A DNA stretch of 64,000 bases from contig NZ_LMAS01000005.1 of assembly GCF_001509555.1 (NCBI RefSeq), forward strand, positions 133,507 to 197,506, given 5' to 3'. The notes under the pieces are model-generated. The model was not told the origin of the DNA. It did no database searches and saw only the letters and a program-made list of their open reading frames with translations. The stretch is from Bacillus sp. FJAT-29937. GTDB taxonomy: Bacteria > Bacillota > Bacilli > Bacillales > Cytobacillaceae. Every line of letters starts with the position of its first letter. The stretch's first letter is position 1. This document shows positions 50,366 through 59,856 of this stretch, in pieces. The position numbers were made by a program, and so were the translations under genes.

Positions 50366-51466
50366 ATGAATGCAATTACATTCGATGTAGAGATAAAGGG
50401 AGCAAGAAAGCAATTTGGTTCCAATGTCGTATTGAATGATATTGACTTAGAAGTAAAACAGGGTGAGTTGTTAACACTCCTTGGACCCTCAGGCTGCGGG
50501 AAATCAACGACATTGAATTTAATTGCAGGCTTTCTTGAAGCAGATCAGGGAGAGGTTTATATTAAAGGGAAAAAAGTAACGAAAGTCCCTCCCTATAAGC
50601 GCGACTTAGGTATGGTATTTCAAACCTATTCCTTGTTTCCACATATGACAGTGCTTGAAAATCTTAGTTTTGGTCTGAAATTACGAAAAGTGGCTAAAGC
50701 AGAACAAAAAAAGAAAATTGATCGAGTTCTTGAACTAGTTAAGATGTCTGGGCTTGAGCACCGTTACCCAAGGGAATTATCGGGTGGTCAAAGGCAGCGT
50801 GTTGCTATCGCAAGGGCGCTTGTAGTTGAGCCGGAATTACTGCTGCTTGATGAGCCCCTATCCAATCTAGATGCAAAATTACGACATGAACTGCGCGCAG
50901 AAATTAAACGTTTACAAAAGGAAATTGGTGTAACAACGATTTTTGTAACACATGATCAAGAGGAAGCTCTATCAATGTCTGACCGGGTAGTTGTTATGAA
51001 TGAAGGGAGAATTGAACAAATAAGCACACCGACTGTTATCTACAATCATCCCGAAACAGAATTTGTCTTTCAATTCATAGGTAAATCGAATTCTTTTGTA
51101 GGAGAGGTTATGGATACGGATGGCAGGAAAATTTCGGTGAAGGTAGGTAAGGAAATTATTCATGTCGATTCGGCTAATATTATAGGGGAGAATCGTTCAT
51201 TGATAGCTGGGGATGAGGTGAAGCTTTATATTCGCCCTGAGAATGTTTACATTTCCTCTACCAGAGAAACATCATCTGCAACATTGGAACTTCAGCCTGC
51301 TAAAATTATTCAGCTTAATTACCTTGGCACTTCATGGGAAGTTGATGTTTCGTTACAAGGGAGAACGATTCAATTATTAACCAATTCATATGACTCATCT
51401 TGGCTATATGGAAGTGAGGTGTATGTTGGATGGAACCCCTCAGAAATTATGCTGGTAAAGAAGTAA
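50366..51466 (+). CDS. PotA-like ABC ATPase
   Basis: A 366-residue ATPase with Walker [19 protein letters not shown]-loop FQTYSLFPHM, signature LSGGQRQRVAIARALV, Walker [13 protein letters not shown] and H-loop VTHDQEEALSMSDR. A C-terminal TOBE/OB domain starts near residue 275 (LYIRPENVYI). ATG 50366 follows GGAGG by eight bases. Its 3' end overlaps the next gene by 37 bases in another frame. Confidence 0.9.
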   Translation: MNAITFDVEIKGARKQFGSNVVLNDIDLEVKQGELLTLLGPSGCGKSTTLNLIAGFLEADQGEVYIKGKKVTKVPPYKRDLGMVFQTYSLFPHMTVLENLSFGLKLRKVAKAEQKKKIDRVLELVKMSGLEHRYPRELSGGQRQRVAIARALVVEPELLLLDEPLSNLDAKLRHELRAEIKRLQKEIGVTTIFVTHDQEEALSMSDRVVVMNEGRIEQISTPTVIYNHPETEFVFQFIGKSNSFVGEVMDTDGRKISVKVGKEIIHVDSANIIGENRSLIAGDEVKLYIRPENVYISSTRETSSATLELQPAKIIQLNYLGTSWEVDVSLQGRTIQLLTNSYDSSWLYGSEVYVGWNPSEIMLVKK

Positions 51467-52377
51467 GTGAACAAGTAGAGGTAAAGGGAGAACCGCAAAG
51501 AAAGACGAAAGTGAGAAAAAGAAGAAGTTGGATCGCTGGGCTTCTTCTTTTAATCCCAATCCTTTTATTCGTCTTTGGATTTTTTATTGTTCCTATGCTG
51601 TATATTTTGTATTTAAGTTTTATTTCTACTGATAATTTGAATGGTGCGGATGCAGTTTATAGCTTACAAAACTATATCAATTTATTTACCGATAGCTATT
51701 ACTTATCTTCAATGTGGCTGACGGTAAAAATCAGTTTATATTCTGTACTTGTTTCTCTTATTCTCGGATATCCAATCGCTTTAACGATGGCCAAAAGCTC
51801 ACCAAAAGTTAGGGGATATATAACGTTATTAATTGCATCGCCTCTTTTGGTCAGCATCGTCGTACGTAATTTTGGATGGTACTTATTATTATTGCCAAAT
51901 GGTACAATCAATCAATTTTTAATGAATATTGGACTAATTAAAAAGCCGCTTAATCTATTATTTTCTGAACTTGGTGTCGTAATTGGGCTTTCAAACGCCT
52001 ATTTACCTTTCATGGTTTTAGCCATTGCAACGAGCTTGTATAATATTGACCCTTCATTAGAGAAAGCGGGAGCCATTCTTGGTGCAAGCCCGATGAGCAG
52101 TTTCTTAAAGATAACCCTTCCACTTAGTTTGCCTGGGATCATATCAGGATGTGTGCTCGTCTTTAGTTTATCCATGAGTGCCTATGTCACCCCTTCTTTA
52201 ATGGGAGGAGCGAATGTTCCGATGATGCCAGTTGTAATCTACGACCAAATTAACACTCTGCTGAAATGGACGTTTGGCTCTGCGCTGTCTTATGTACTCT
52301 TAGGAATTACTCTTGTATCCGTTTTCTTCTTTACACGGGCATTTGAAAAAAGTAAGTTTAGGGAGGTGTTTAGATAA
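51430..52377 (+). CDS. PotB-like ABC permease
   Basis: A 315-residue permease. ATG 51430 is supported by GAGGTG eight bases upstream, although it lies inside the ATPase gene. The result is a polar 30-residue leader before the first helix (WIAGLLLLIPILLFVFGF). The binding-protein-dependent domain includes ALTMAKSSPKVRGYI. The EAA loop is LEKAGAILGASPMSSFLKITLPLSLPG. A shorter start near a GTG at about 51510 cannot be excluded. It ends in TAATG, overlapping the following permease start. Confidence 0.87.
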   Translation: MEPLRNYAGKEVSEQVEVKGEPQRKTKVRKRRSWIAGLLLLIPILLFVFGFFIVPMLYILYLSFISTDNLNGADAVYSLQNYINLFTDSYYLSSMWLTVKISLYSVLVSLILGYPIALTMAKSSPKVRGYITLLIASPLLVSIVVRNFGWYLLLLPNGTINQFLMNIGLIKKPLNLLFSELGVVIGLSNAYLPFMVLAIATSLYNIDPSLEKAGAILGASPMSSFLKITLPLSLPGIISGCVLVFSLSMSAYVTPSLMGGANVPMMPVVIYDQINTLLKWTFGSALSYVLLGITLVSVFFFTRAFEKSKFREVFR

Positions 52378-53174
52378 TGAAAGCACTTGGGAAACTCCGA
52401 CTCATCCTTGCAGTATTAGGGATTATCTATATATTAATTCCATTAATTGCTGTTGTTCCGGCATCTTTTACAAGTGCAAATTATCCAAGTTTTCCTCCAA
52501 AAGGTTTTTCTCTGCAATGGTATACAAAGATTTTAGAACGCCAAGAGTTCGTCGAAGCCTTCTTTAATAGTTTGCAATTTGCCTTCTTAGCCGCATTTTT
52601 TGCTGTTTTATTCGGGACACTAGGTGCACTCGCGATTGCGAAATATGATATTCCAGGAAAACATTATATTACATCCATTTTGACAGCGCCGTTAAGTGTT
52701 CCACAACTAGTATTGGGGATTGCCCTACTTATTTATTTCACACCGATGATGCTTGCAGGTACATCAACAGGATTTTTGATTGCACACACGATCATTTGTA
52801 TTCCGTATGTTATTCGCTTGGTACTAACAGGGTTAAGCGGATTTGATTACAATTTGGAGAAGGCAGCAGCTATTCTGGGAGCAAACCCATTCATCGTTTT
52901 TTGGAAGGTAACACTGCCGCTTATCAGACCGGCCATGATATCTGGGGGTTTATTTGCATTCTTGACATCATTTGATAATGTCACAGTTTCATTGTTTATG
53001 ATTTCTCCTAATATGCGAACCCTTCCAATCGAGATTTTCTCAACGATGCAGGATGCTTATAATCCAATAGTAGCTTCCGTTTCAAGTGTGGTTATTTTCA
53101 TTTCTGTCATATTAATAGTCGCACTTGAAAAAATTCATGGGGTTGGAAAGGTATTCGGTGGTACCCAGCATTAA
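52377..53174 (+). CDS. PotC-like ABC permease
   Basis: A 265-residue second permease. It opens LRLILAVLGIIYILIPLIAVVPASF, then GFSLQWYTKILERQEFVEAFFNSL as in PotC-type proteins. The EAA loop is LEKAAAILGANPFIVFWKVTLPLIRPAM. It is translationally coupled to the previous gene by TAATG. It completes the importer cassette, and a terminator follows at 53198. Confidence 0.9.
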   Translation: MKALGKLRLILAVLGIIYILIPLIAVVPASFTSANYPSFPPKGFSLQWYTKILERQEFVEAFFNSLQFAFLAAFFAVLFGTLGALAIAKYDIPGKHYITSILTAPLSVPQLVLGIALLIYFTPMMLAGTSTGFLIAHTIICIPYVIRLVLTGLSGFDYNLEKAAAILGANPFIVFWKVTLPLIRPAMISGGLFAFLTSFDNVTVSLFMISPNMRTLPIEIFSTMQDAYNPIVASVSSVVIFISVILIVALEKIHGVGKVFGGTQH

Positions 53175-53197
53175 AAAATAATGAGGTAAAAAAACAT

Positions 53198-53233
53198 AGC
53201 CGGCCGTTTTGCTAATAAACGGCTGGCTGTTTC
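53198..53233. terminator. Terminator between permease and racemase genes
   Basis: AGCCGGCCGTTT and AAACGGCTGGCT pair with one mismatch around a 7-base loop, followed by GTTT. It serves the two convergent genes. Confidence 0.75.
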
Positions 53234-53236
53234 AGT

Positions 53237-53878
53237 TCAAGAAGAATGATTTTTTAAATAGTCTATACATCTGTTTACAGTTGCTTGTGGAGCAGTAAGG
53301 ATAGGAACAGACGTCTGAATCTGATTGGCAATATGGTCCATGCTGTATTGAGAAAGAACAATGACATCTATTTTTCCGTCCATTTGCTGTATCATGTTTC
53401 GTACTTTTTCATCGTGTTCATCGACTCTTCCTTGAAAAAGAAGGTGGATAATTCCGGGATCCACTAGAGATTCAATGATACAATCCGGCTTTTTTTCTCT
53501 TAAATAACTCATTAAGGCAACAGGTGTTTCTTTAACAGTGGAAATGAGGCCAATTCGTTCGTAGGCAAGTGCTTCATCTAACATGGCTTCATCTGATCGA
53601 AAAAGTTTAACAGCATGCATGGGCTGCAGAATCGATGTGATGTTATTAAAGGCTGAACAAGTCAATTGAATGCAATTTGAACCAGAATCAGCAGCGAGCT
53701 TTATCAATTCTGAGAATCTGCGAATAATCTCCGGAGTTAAGCCACCGGACTGTTCTATCATGGAAAGCAAATGAGTATCCATTAAGTGCAGCAGTTCAAT
53801 TTCAGGGGCTGCTTCCTGAAAGGCTTTTTCAATAGGCTTTAAGGCTGTGGTCGTTGCATGGATCAAGGCTACTTTCAA
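53237..53878 (-). CDS. Aspartate/glutamate/hydantoin racemase family protein
   Basis: A 213-residue protein of the Asp/Glu/hydantoin racemase superfamily. It starts KVALIHATTTALKPIEKAF. The conserved cysteine is in CIQLTCSAFNNI near residue 78, and VIVLSQYSMDHIA stands where a second catalytic Cys is expected. Only one of the two catalytic cysteines is evident, so racemase activity is doubtful. TTG 53878 is better placed after AAAGAGG than the adjacent ATG 53887. It is convergent with the ABC operon and divergent from the GlcD-like gene. Confidence 0.75.
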   Translation of the reverse strand: MKVALIHATTTALKPIEKAFQEAAPEIELLHLMDTHLLSMIEQSGGLTPEIIRRFSELIKLAADSGSNCIQLTCSAFNNITSILQPMHAVKLFRSDEAMLDEALAYERIGLISTVKETPVALMSYLREKKPDCIIESLVDPGIIHLLFQGRVDEHDEKVRNMIQQMDGKIDVIVLSQYSMDHIANQIQTSVPILTAPQATVNRCIDYLKNHSS

Positions 53879-54008
53879 ATTTGTCATCCTCTTTCATTCT
53901 CATTTTGTTCATTATAACTATTATTCTATAATTTTTAAATGGAATAAATAAAATATTTTGAATATTATGACCACATACATTTTAGTAATTTCAAAGGAGG
54001 CTTGTGTT

Positions 54009-55421
54009 TTGATACATGCAGAAATAGAAAAAGAAATACGTCAAGTCGTCAATGATAAACGTCGAGTACTTACAAATGAAGCAGACCTTGCCAGTTATTC
54101 ATATGATGCTTCTTTCGGCGTTTTTCCTCCGGATATTGTGATACAGCCAACTTCTACGGATGAAGTGGTTGGCATTGTAAAAGTGGCCAATAAATATAAA
54201 ACCCCAATTTATCCAAGGGGAAGGGGAACTAGCTTGAGCGGGGGACCATTACCTGTTCATGGAGGAATGGTTCTTGATTTTTCTAAATGGACAGATACTT
54301 TAATTATCGAGCCAGATGATTTAACCGCCATTGTTTCCCCAGGTGTCATAACGGCGGATATAAATAAAATGGCCAATCAATATGGTCTTATGTATCCTCC
54401 TGATCCGAGCAGCTCTCATGTGTCAACGATTGGGGGGAATTTAGCGGAAAACGCTGGAGGCCCGCGTGGACTGAAATATGGGGTTACGAAAGATTATGTG
54501 CTCGGCCTTGAAGTGGTTACAGCTGACGGTGAAGTAATCCAAACGGGGGGAAGAACCGTAAAAAATGTAACGGGATATGACTTAACGAAATTAATTGTTG
54601 GATCTGAAGGTACTTTGGGGATTATAACTAAAGCAATTTTGCAGCTAATCCCTAAACCACAGTCTACAGGAACTTTAATGGTCCTTTTTGATGACCTTGT
54701 CATTGCTGGAAAAGCCATTTCTAGCATTCTGACAGGTGGCATTCTACCATCAAAATTAGAAATTATGGATCAAGCATCTGTTGTTGCTGTAGAGCAATTT
54801 GATCCATCAGGGTTACCCACCGATATAGAAGCACTTTTATTAATAGAATTGGATGGGCACCCTGCTGCCATAGAGGCAGAAGCCAAAAGGGTAAAGGAAA
54901 TTTGCTTGGAAATTGGTGCTATTGAAGTGAAAATAGCAGAAACAAAGGAAGAAGAAGCCGAGCTTTGGAAGGCACGAAAACTAGTTTCTCCAGCGATAGT
55001 CCGAAAAAAGCCAACGAAAATTTCAGAAGATGCTACTGTACCGCGCAGCAGGATTCCTGACATGTTTCAACGATTAAAGGAAATAAGAGATACGTATAAC
55101 ATTGATTTAGTTGTATTTGGCCATGCCGGAGATGGGAATTTACATCCCAATATAATAGCAGATAAACGTGATATCGAAGAAATGAAGCGAGTTGAAAAAG
55201 CAGTTGAGGAGATATTTAAAGCCGCAGTAGAAATGGGTGGGACGCTATCAGGTGAACATGGGATTGGTACGATGAAGGCCCCTTTTATGGAGATGGAGCT
55301 TGGTGCAGCCGGATTATCCATGATGAAACGGATTAAAGAAGCCTGGGATCCTCATAACCTCTTAAATCCGGGAAAAATGTTTCCTGAGCCTGGACAAAGG
55401 TTTGTGTTAACTAATGAGTAG
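54009..55421 (+). CDS. glcD: GlcD-like FAD-linked 2-hydroxyacid oxidase subunit
   Basis: A 470-residue FAD protein of the GlcD/D-lactate dehydrogenase family. The PP-loop region is IYPRGRGTSLSGGPLPVHGG, followed by YPPDPSSSHVSTIGGNLAENAGGPRGLKYG. The C-terminal catalytic segment is VFGHAGDGNLHPNI with GGTLSGEHGIGTMKA and HNLLNPGKMFP. TTG 54009 follows AAAGGAGG by eight bases. It overlaps the next gene by eight bases. With the Fe-S subunit it oxidises glycolate, D-lactate or another 2-hydroxyacid and passes electrons to the quinone pool. Confidence 0.9.
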   Translation: MIHAEIEKEIRQVVNDKRRVLTNEADLASYSYDASFGVFPPDIVIQPTSTDEVVGIVKVANKYKTPIYPRGRGTSLSGGPLPVHGGMVLDFSKWTDTLIIEPDDLTAIVSPGVITADINKMANQYGLMYPPDPSSSHVSTIGGNLAENAGGPRGLKYGVTKDYVLGLEVVTADGEVIQTGGRTVKNVTGYDLTKLIVGSEGTLGIITKAILQLIPKPQSTGTLMVLFDDLVIAGKAISSILTGGILPSKLEIMDQASVVAVEQFDPSGLPTDIEALLLIELDGHPAAIEAEAKRVKEICLEIGAIEVKIAETKEEEAELWKARKLVSPAIVRKKPTKISEDATVPRSRIPDMFQRLKEIRDTYNIDLVVFGHAGDGNLHPNIIADKRDIEEMKRVEKAVEEIFKAAVEMGGTLSGEHGIGTMKAPFMEMELGAAGLSMMKRIKEAWDPHNLLNPGKMFPEPGQRFVLTNE

Positions 55422-56682
55422 AGGCCATCAATTAGCGTATGAAGAAACGTTTGCATGTGTCCAATGCGGCTATTGTTTGCCCAAATGTCCAACCTACGAG
55501 ACGACAGGTGTGGAAACCCAGTCACCAAGGGGGCGAATTAATTTAGTGAAGTTATTAGCAGAGGAAAAAATTTCGATCGAGTCTGCAGCTTCTTCCATTG
55601 AATTATGTTTAGGCTGCAGAGCCTGTGAAACAGCCTGTCCGACCAATGTTCAATACGGGACCATTTTACAATCTGCTAAGGAATTAATCGCGAAAGAAAT
55701 GCCTGCTTCTAGGATGGAATCGTTACTCCTGGAAAAAGGATTACCGAATAAAAAGTGGCAAAAAGCTGCTGGAAGAGGGTTGGAACTTGCACAAAAAACA
55801 GGAATGGTATCATTAGCGAGAAAAGCCGGCATCATGAGGGTGTTCCCAGAAAGCATTCAGGCAATGGAATCCATCACACCCGAGATTAAGATGCCGAAAA
55901 AGAAGGAAAGAGAATACAAAGTATTACCTCCAATTGGGAAGAAGACTTATACGGTTGGATTTTTTGTTGGCTGTATTATGGATATGATGTTCTCAAAAAT
56001 CAATGAAGACAGTATGAAATTGCTTCAGCTAGCAGGCTGTGAAGTCACCTTGATCGAAGAACAAACATGCTGTGGGGCCCTATTGCATCATAGTGGGAAA
56101 AAAATAGAGACCATTTCACTAGCTCAAAAGAATATTGAAGTATTTGAAAAATATGATTTTGATTTTATTGTCAATAGTATCGGTGGCTGTGGTGCGATGC
56201 TGGTGGAGTATCCTGAATTGTTTGACGAACATTCAGAATGGCATGCTCGTGCAGCAAAATTTGCCGCGCGGTGTAAGGATATTAGCGTTTTATTAGCGGA
56301 GAGTTCATTGCCATTTACTAAAGAGATTCGAAAAGTTGTCGCATACCAACCTTCGTGTCATTTACGGCATGTTCAAAAAGTCGTTAATGAACCTCATCAA
56401 TTAATAATGAAAATTCCGGGGATTGATTATCGCACTTTTGAAAAACAGGACATGTGCTGCGGATCTGCAGGAATTTACAATGTTGTCCACTACAATGAAG
56501 CGATGGAAGTGTTGGATCAAAAGATGAATCATATTGAAAAAGTGGAGCCAGATATCATCGTTACAAGTAATCCAGGCTGCCATTTACAGATGAAATTAGG
56601 TGTAAAGCGCGAAGGGAAAACAGAAAAAATAAAAGTTGTTCATATTGTTGAACTGCTAGCCGAAGCCTGTGAGATACATTAA
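55414..56682 (+). CDS. glcF: GlcF-like Fe-S subunit of 2-hydroxyacid oxidase
   Basis: A 422-residue electron-transfer subunit. Two ferredoxin-type sites appear near the N-terminus (CVQCGYCLPKCPTYE and CLGCRACETACPT). Two CCG domains follow, with cysteines in EEQTCCGALLHHSG and DMCCGSAGIYN plus a final SNPGC. The partial gene at 2-124 encodes the end of a similar protein. Its start overlaps the end of the GlcD-like gene, which implies a stoichiometric complex. No GlcE homologue is present, as in many Gram-positive two-subunit versions. Confidence 0.9.
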   Translation: MSRGHQLAYEETFACVQCGYCLPKCPTYETTGVETQSPRGRINLVKLLAEEKISIESAASSIELCLGCRACETACPTNVQYGTILQSAKELIAKEMPASRMESLLLEKGLPNKKWQKAAGRGLELAQKTGMVSLARKAGIMRVFPESIQAMESITPEIKMPKKKEREYKVLPPIGKKTYTVGFFVGCIMDMMFSKINEDSMKLLQLAGCEVTLIEEQTCCGALLHHSGKKIETISLAQKNIEVFEKYDFDFIVNSIGGCGAMLVEYPELFDEHSEWHARAAKFAARCKDISVLLAESSLPFTKEIRKVVAYQPSCHLRHVQKVVNEPHQLIMKIPGIDYRTFEKQDMCCGSAGIYNVVHYNEAMEVLDQKMNHIEKVEPDIIVTSNPGCHLQMKLGVKREGKTEKIKVVHIVELLAEACEIH

Positions 56683-56730
56683 TTCCTAATCAACGAATAA
56701 ATACTAGTTTAATTTTCTGTTAATTCTAAA

Positions 56731-56760
56731 TTGACAAATAAAGTGAAGGTGGATTAATAT
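56731..56760 (+). promoter_or_regulatory. Promoter of the acyl-CoA module
   Basis: TTGACA (56731-56736), an 18-base spacer and TAATAT (56755-56760), about 60 bases before the first acyl-CoA dehydrogenase gene. It has a perfect -35 and a near-consensus -10. Confidence 0.65.
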
Positions 56761-56820
56761 AAATTTATATATACCATCTGCATAACGATTACGCCATATC
56801 GGTAAAAGGAGTGAGAGGTA

Positions 56821-57975
56821 ATGAGACAATTACAACTTCCGGCATTTGAATTTACGGAAGAACAAAAAGAGTTTCGGAAAGAAGTCCGTTCTTTCTTACA
56901 AGCTGAGAAACAAAAAGGAACATTTGACACACATGCTGATTCTTGGCTGAGCGCGTATAGTGAGGAATTTTCGAAAAAGATTGGGGCAAAAGGCTGGATC
57001 GGGATTACATTCCCGAAAAAATACGGAGGGCAAGCACGCTCCTCGATTGACCGTTACATTATTACAGAAGAGCTTTTGGCTTTCGGAGCTCCCGTTGCAT
57101 CACACTGGTTTGCAGATCGTCAATCTGGGCCGTTACTTTTAAAGTTTGGGACAGAAGAACAGAAGGAATTTTTCATTCCGGAAATCGTGAAAGGTGAATG
57201 TTATTTTTCGATTGGACTTTCTGAACCGAACTCAGGATCTGATCTAGCATCACTAAAAACAACCGCTGAAAAAGTGGATGGTGGCTGGATCGTTAATGGA
57301 ATGAAGACATGGACCTCTGGTGCTCATCATTCGCACTACATGATCACCCTTTGCCGTACTTCTCCACAGGATCCAAAAAATCGTCATGGGGGTATGAGTC
57401 AGCTAATTATTGATCTAAAATCCGATGGCGTAACCATTCGGCCAATTCAATTCTTAACGGGTGAACATCATTTTAACGAAATCTTTCTTGAAAACGTTTT
57501 TGTTCCAGATAACAGAGTAGTTGGGGAAGTTGGAAATGGCTGGGCACAAGGATTAACTGAACTAGCATTCGAACGAAGTGGCCCTGAACGAATTTTAAGC
57601 ACATTTCCACTGCTCGAAGAGGGGATTCGTTTATTGAAAGAAAAAGAGGATCATAGAGGTTTGATGGAGGCTGCGAAACTAGTAAGCAGAATGTGGTCAC
57701 TCCGTAATATGTCGATAGGGATTGCAGCTCTGCTTGAAGAGAAAAAAGATGTGAACTTAGCAGCTGCTCTTGTGAAAGATCTTGGCAATAGCTTTGAGCA
57801 ACATGTAGCTGAAGTCATTCGGCTTCTTTTACCAGCGATGCCAAGCAAGCATGCGGAAGATGAGTATGCCAGGCTGTTAGCGGAATCCATTTTACACGGC
57901 CCAGGGTTTACCATTCGTGGAGGGACAACTGAAATCCTCAGAGGAATCGTAGGAAAAGGAGTGATATCTGCATGA
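56821..57975 (+). CDS. Acyl-CoA dehydrogenase (larger of a pair)
   Basis: A 384-residue flavoenzyme. FTEEQKEFRKEVRSFLQAEK is the N-terminal helix. FSIGLSEPNSGSDLASLKTTAEKVDGGWIVNGMKTW contains the FAD-binding loop, shown here in part (SEPNSGSDL). FERSGPERIL carries a likely active-site acidic residue, and RGGTTEILRGIVGKG is the C-terminal flavin contact. It overlaps the next gene by four bases. Two adjacent acyl-CoA dehydrogenases of unequal size often form heterotetramers that act on bulky or branched acyl-CoAs. Confidence 0.9.
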   Translation: MRQLQLPAFEFTEEQKEFRKEVRSFLQAEKQKGTFDTHADSWLSAYSEEFSKKIGAKGWIGITFPKKYGGQARSSIDRYIITEELLAFGAPVASHWFADRQSGPLLLKFGTEEQKEFFIPEIVKGECYFSIGLSEPNSGSDLASLKTTAEKVDGGWIVNGMKTWTSGAHHSHYMITLCRTSPQDPKNRHGGMSQLIIDLKSDGVTIRPIQFLTGEHHFNEIFLENVFVPDNRVVGEVGNGWAQGLTELAFERSGPERILSTFPLLEEGIRLLKEKEDHRGLMEAAKLVSRMWSLRNMSIGIAALLEEKKDVNLAAALVKDLGNSFEQHVAEVIRLLLPAMPSKHAEDEYARLLAESILHGPGFTIRGGTTEILRGIVGKGVISA

Positions 57976-59033
57976 GTGAGATGAAATCATTTATTGAAGA
58001 CACTGCTGGGAAAATATTAAAAGACTTATCGACGAAAGAACAACGTGAACGTTTTGAAGAAGGTGAGTGGGCGAGTACACTTTGGAAAGCGATTCAAGAA
58101 TCCGGACTAACATTACTTGGAATTGAAGAAGAGAAAGGTGGAGTCGGCGGAGATTATGACGACGTTTTTGCTATCTTGCGCGTCGTTGGAAAGTACGCTG
58201 CTCCAATTCCTTTAGCTGAGGTTATATACGCTAATCAATTTCTTGCCGCCCATGAAGGTGAGGTGGAGGATAAATTAAGAGTCGTTCATATCGCAGAAGA
58301 AAGCTCGTCGATTCAATCTCCGTATAAGCTGATACATGTTCCATACGGAAGATATGTTGATGAAGTTGTTGTGATCCGGCAGGAGGGGGAACAAGCTTCT
58401 TATTCAATAGTCAATACACGAGCATGTGAGATTGAGAAGAATGACAATCTCGCCGCAGAGCCTCGTGATAGCTTAACCTTTGTAAATCTAGGAGAAACAA
58501 AGAAGTTAGATCTAAGTTTTAAAGAGGCTTTAGAAGATTACACACAATTCTTAGCGCTTAGCCGTGTAGCGATGATGACAGGTGCGATGGAAAGTGTGCT
58601 CGCTTTATCTACCTTTTATGCAAAAGAGCGTCAGCAGTTTGGTCGCCCTCTGCACAAGTTCCAAGCTATCCAGCATCACCTGACTGCAATGGCTGGCGAG
58701 GTGGCTGCAGCCTATTCAACACTTTCTGTGGCGAGTGCATCTTATCCATCAGATCTAGGGAAAGAGCAAATTGCAATGGCTAAATTAGAGCTATCCGCTA
58801 ACGCGAATGTGGTCGCAAAAGCAGCACACCAGCTTCATGCTGGAATTGGGATGACATATGAACATGAACTTCATCATTTTACTCGTCGTTTGTGGTCGTG
58901 GCGTGAAGAAGCAGGAAATGAGACATATTGGGCAGATCAGTTAGCCAGTTTGTATCAGGCTCGAGAAGAAACGATTTGGGAATCGATTACTCATGTAAAA
59001 GGAGAGGGAGCACATGCCGGATCTACTGTTTGA
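57972..59033 (+). CDS. Acyl-CoA dehydrogenase (smaller of a pair)
   Basis: A 353-residue acyl-CoA dehydrogenase homologue with a weaker middle domain. The N-terminal SGLTLLGIEEEKGGVGGDYDD, the ERQQFGRPLHKFQAIQHHLTAM helix and the C-terminal LHAGIGMTYEHELHHFTRR motif are clear. The FAD loop seen in the first protein is not well conserved, which fits a partner subunit. The start overlaps the preceding stop (ATGA) and the end overlaps the crotonase gene by 20 bases, so all three are tightly coupled. Confidence 0.87.
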   Translation: MSEMKSFIEDTAGKILKDLSTKEQRERFEEGEWASTLWKAIQESGLTLLGIEEEKGGVGGDYDDVFAILRVVGKYAAPIPLAEVIYANQFLAAHEGEVEDKLRVVHIAEESSSIQSPYKLIHVPYGRYVDEVVVIRQEGEQASYSIVNTRACEIEKNDNLAAEPRDSLTFVNLGETKKLDLSFKEALEDYTQFLALSRVAMMTGAMESVLALSTFYAKERQQFGRPLHKFQAIQHHLTAMAGEVAAAYSTLSVASASYPSDLGKEQIAMAKLELSANANVVAKAAHQLHAGIGMTYEHELHHFTRRLWSWREEAGNETYWADQLASLYQAREETIWESITHVKGEGAHAGSTV

Positions 59034-59841
59034 AGTAAATAATAATATCGCAACAATCACATTAAATCGTCCAGAAGCACTAAATGCATTTAGTGGCGAA
59101 ATGCTAGATTTATGGATTGACTCGCTTGAGAAAGTGAGGGATTTAGATGAGATCTCTGTTTTAATAGTCCAAGGAGCAGGAAAAGGTTTCTGCTCTGGTG
59201 GAGATATTAAGGAGATGATCGCTGGTAACGGATTCTACAAGTCGGATCAAGATATTGTTTCAAAAGGAATAAATCGAAAGAATTCTTTGTGGAAAAAAGT
59301 TCAGCGGATCCCTCTCTTATTAGAAGAAATCGACAAACCAGTGATTGCGAAAGTACATGGAGTGGCATTTGGGGCAGGACTTGATATGGCTCTTATGTGT
59401 GATATTCGTTTTGTTTCAGAATCAGCTCGTTTGTCCGAAAGTTATATCAAAGTAGGTATTGTACCTGGAGACGGTGGGGCGTACTTCTTGCCGCGACTTG
59501 TTGGCCGAGATATGGCATTGCATATGTTGTGGACGGGAGAAGTGCTGACAGCAGAAGCGGCAAAAGAACGCGGACTCGTTACATTTGTTGTGCCAGATGA
59601 GGAGCTTGATCAAGCAGTTGCAGACTACGCTCACAACTTAGCAAGTGGTCCTCAACTGGCAACGCAGCTCATCAAGCGTGCTGTCTATCAAAATAGCGAA
59701 ATGTCATTACGTTCCTCGCTTGACTATATTTCATCGAAAATGGCGCTCGTTATGGAAGAGGAAGATCATCAAGAAGGTGTGCGAGCTGTCACAGAAAAAA
59801 GAAAACCGAATTTCGGAAAAAATAGAGCTGCCATAAAGTAA
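59014..59841 (+). CDS. Enoyl-CoA hydratase/isomerase (crotonase family)
   Basis: A 275-residue crotonase. It has ITLNRPEALNAFSGEML, the oxyanion-hole motif GKGFCSGGDIKEMI, and a second conserved stretch GVAFGAGLDMALMCDIRFVSE. The active-site loop IVPGDGGAYFLPRLVG is typical of hydratase-like members. AGGAGAGGGAG precedes ATG 59014 inside the previous gene. It would hydrate the 2-enoyl-CoA made by the dehydrogenases. A CaiD-like role with the CoA-transferase next door is possible. Confidence 0.9.
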   Translation: MPDLLFEVNNNIATITLNRPEALNAFSGEMLDLWIDSLEKVRDLDEISVLIVQGAGKGFCSGGDIKEMIAGNGFYKSDQDIVSKGINRKNSLWKKVQRIPLLLEEIDKPVIAKVHGVAFGAGLDMALMCDIRFVSESARLSESYIKVGIVPGDGGAYFLPRLVGRDMALHMLWTGEVLTAEAAKERGLVTFVVPDEELDQAVADYAHNLASGPQLATQLIKRAVYQNSEMSLRSSLDYISSKMALVMEEEDHQEGVRAVTEKRKPNFGKNRAAIK

Positions 59842-59856
59842 CGGAGGTGAGTTGGA

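Noticed and set aside
59645-59836. 63-codon frame inside the crotonase gene
   Set aside because: It is an alternate-frame shadow within a conserved gene, without its own ribosome binding site.
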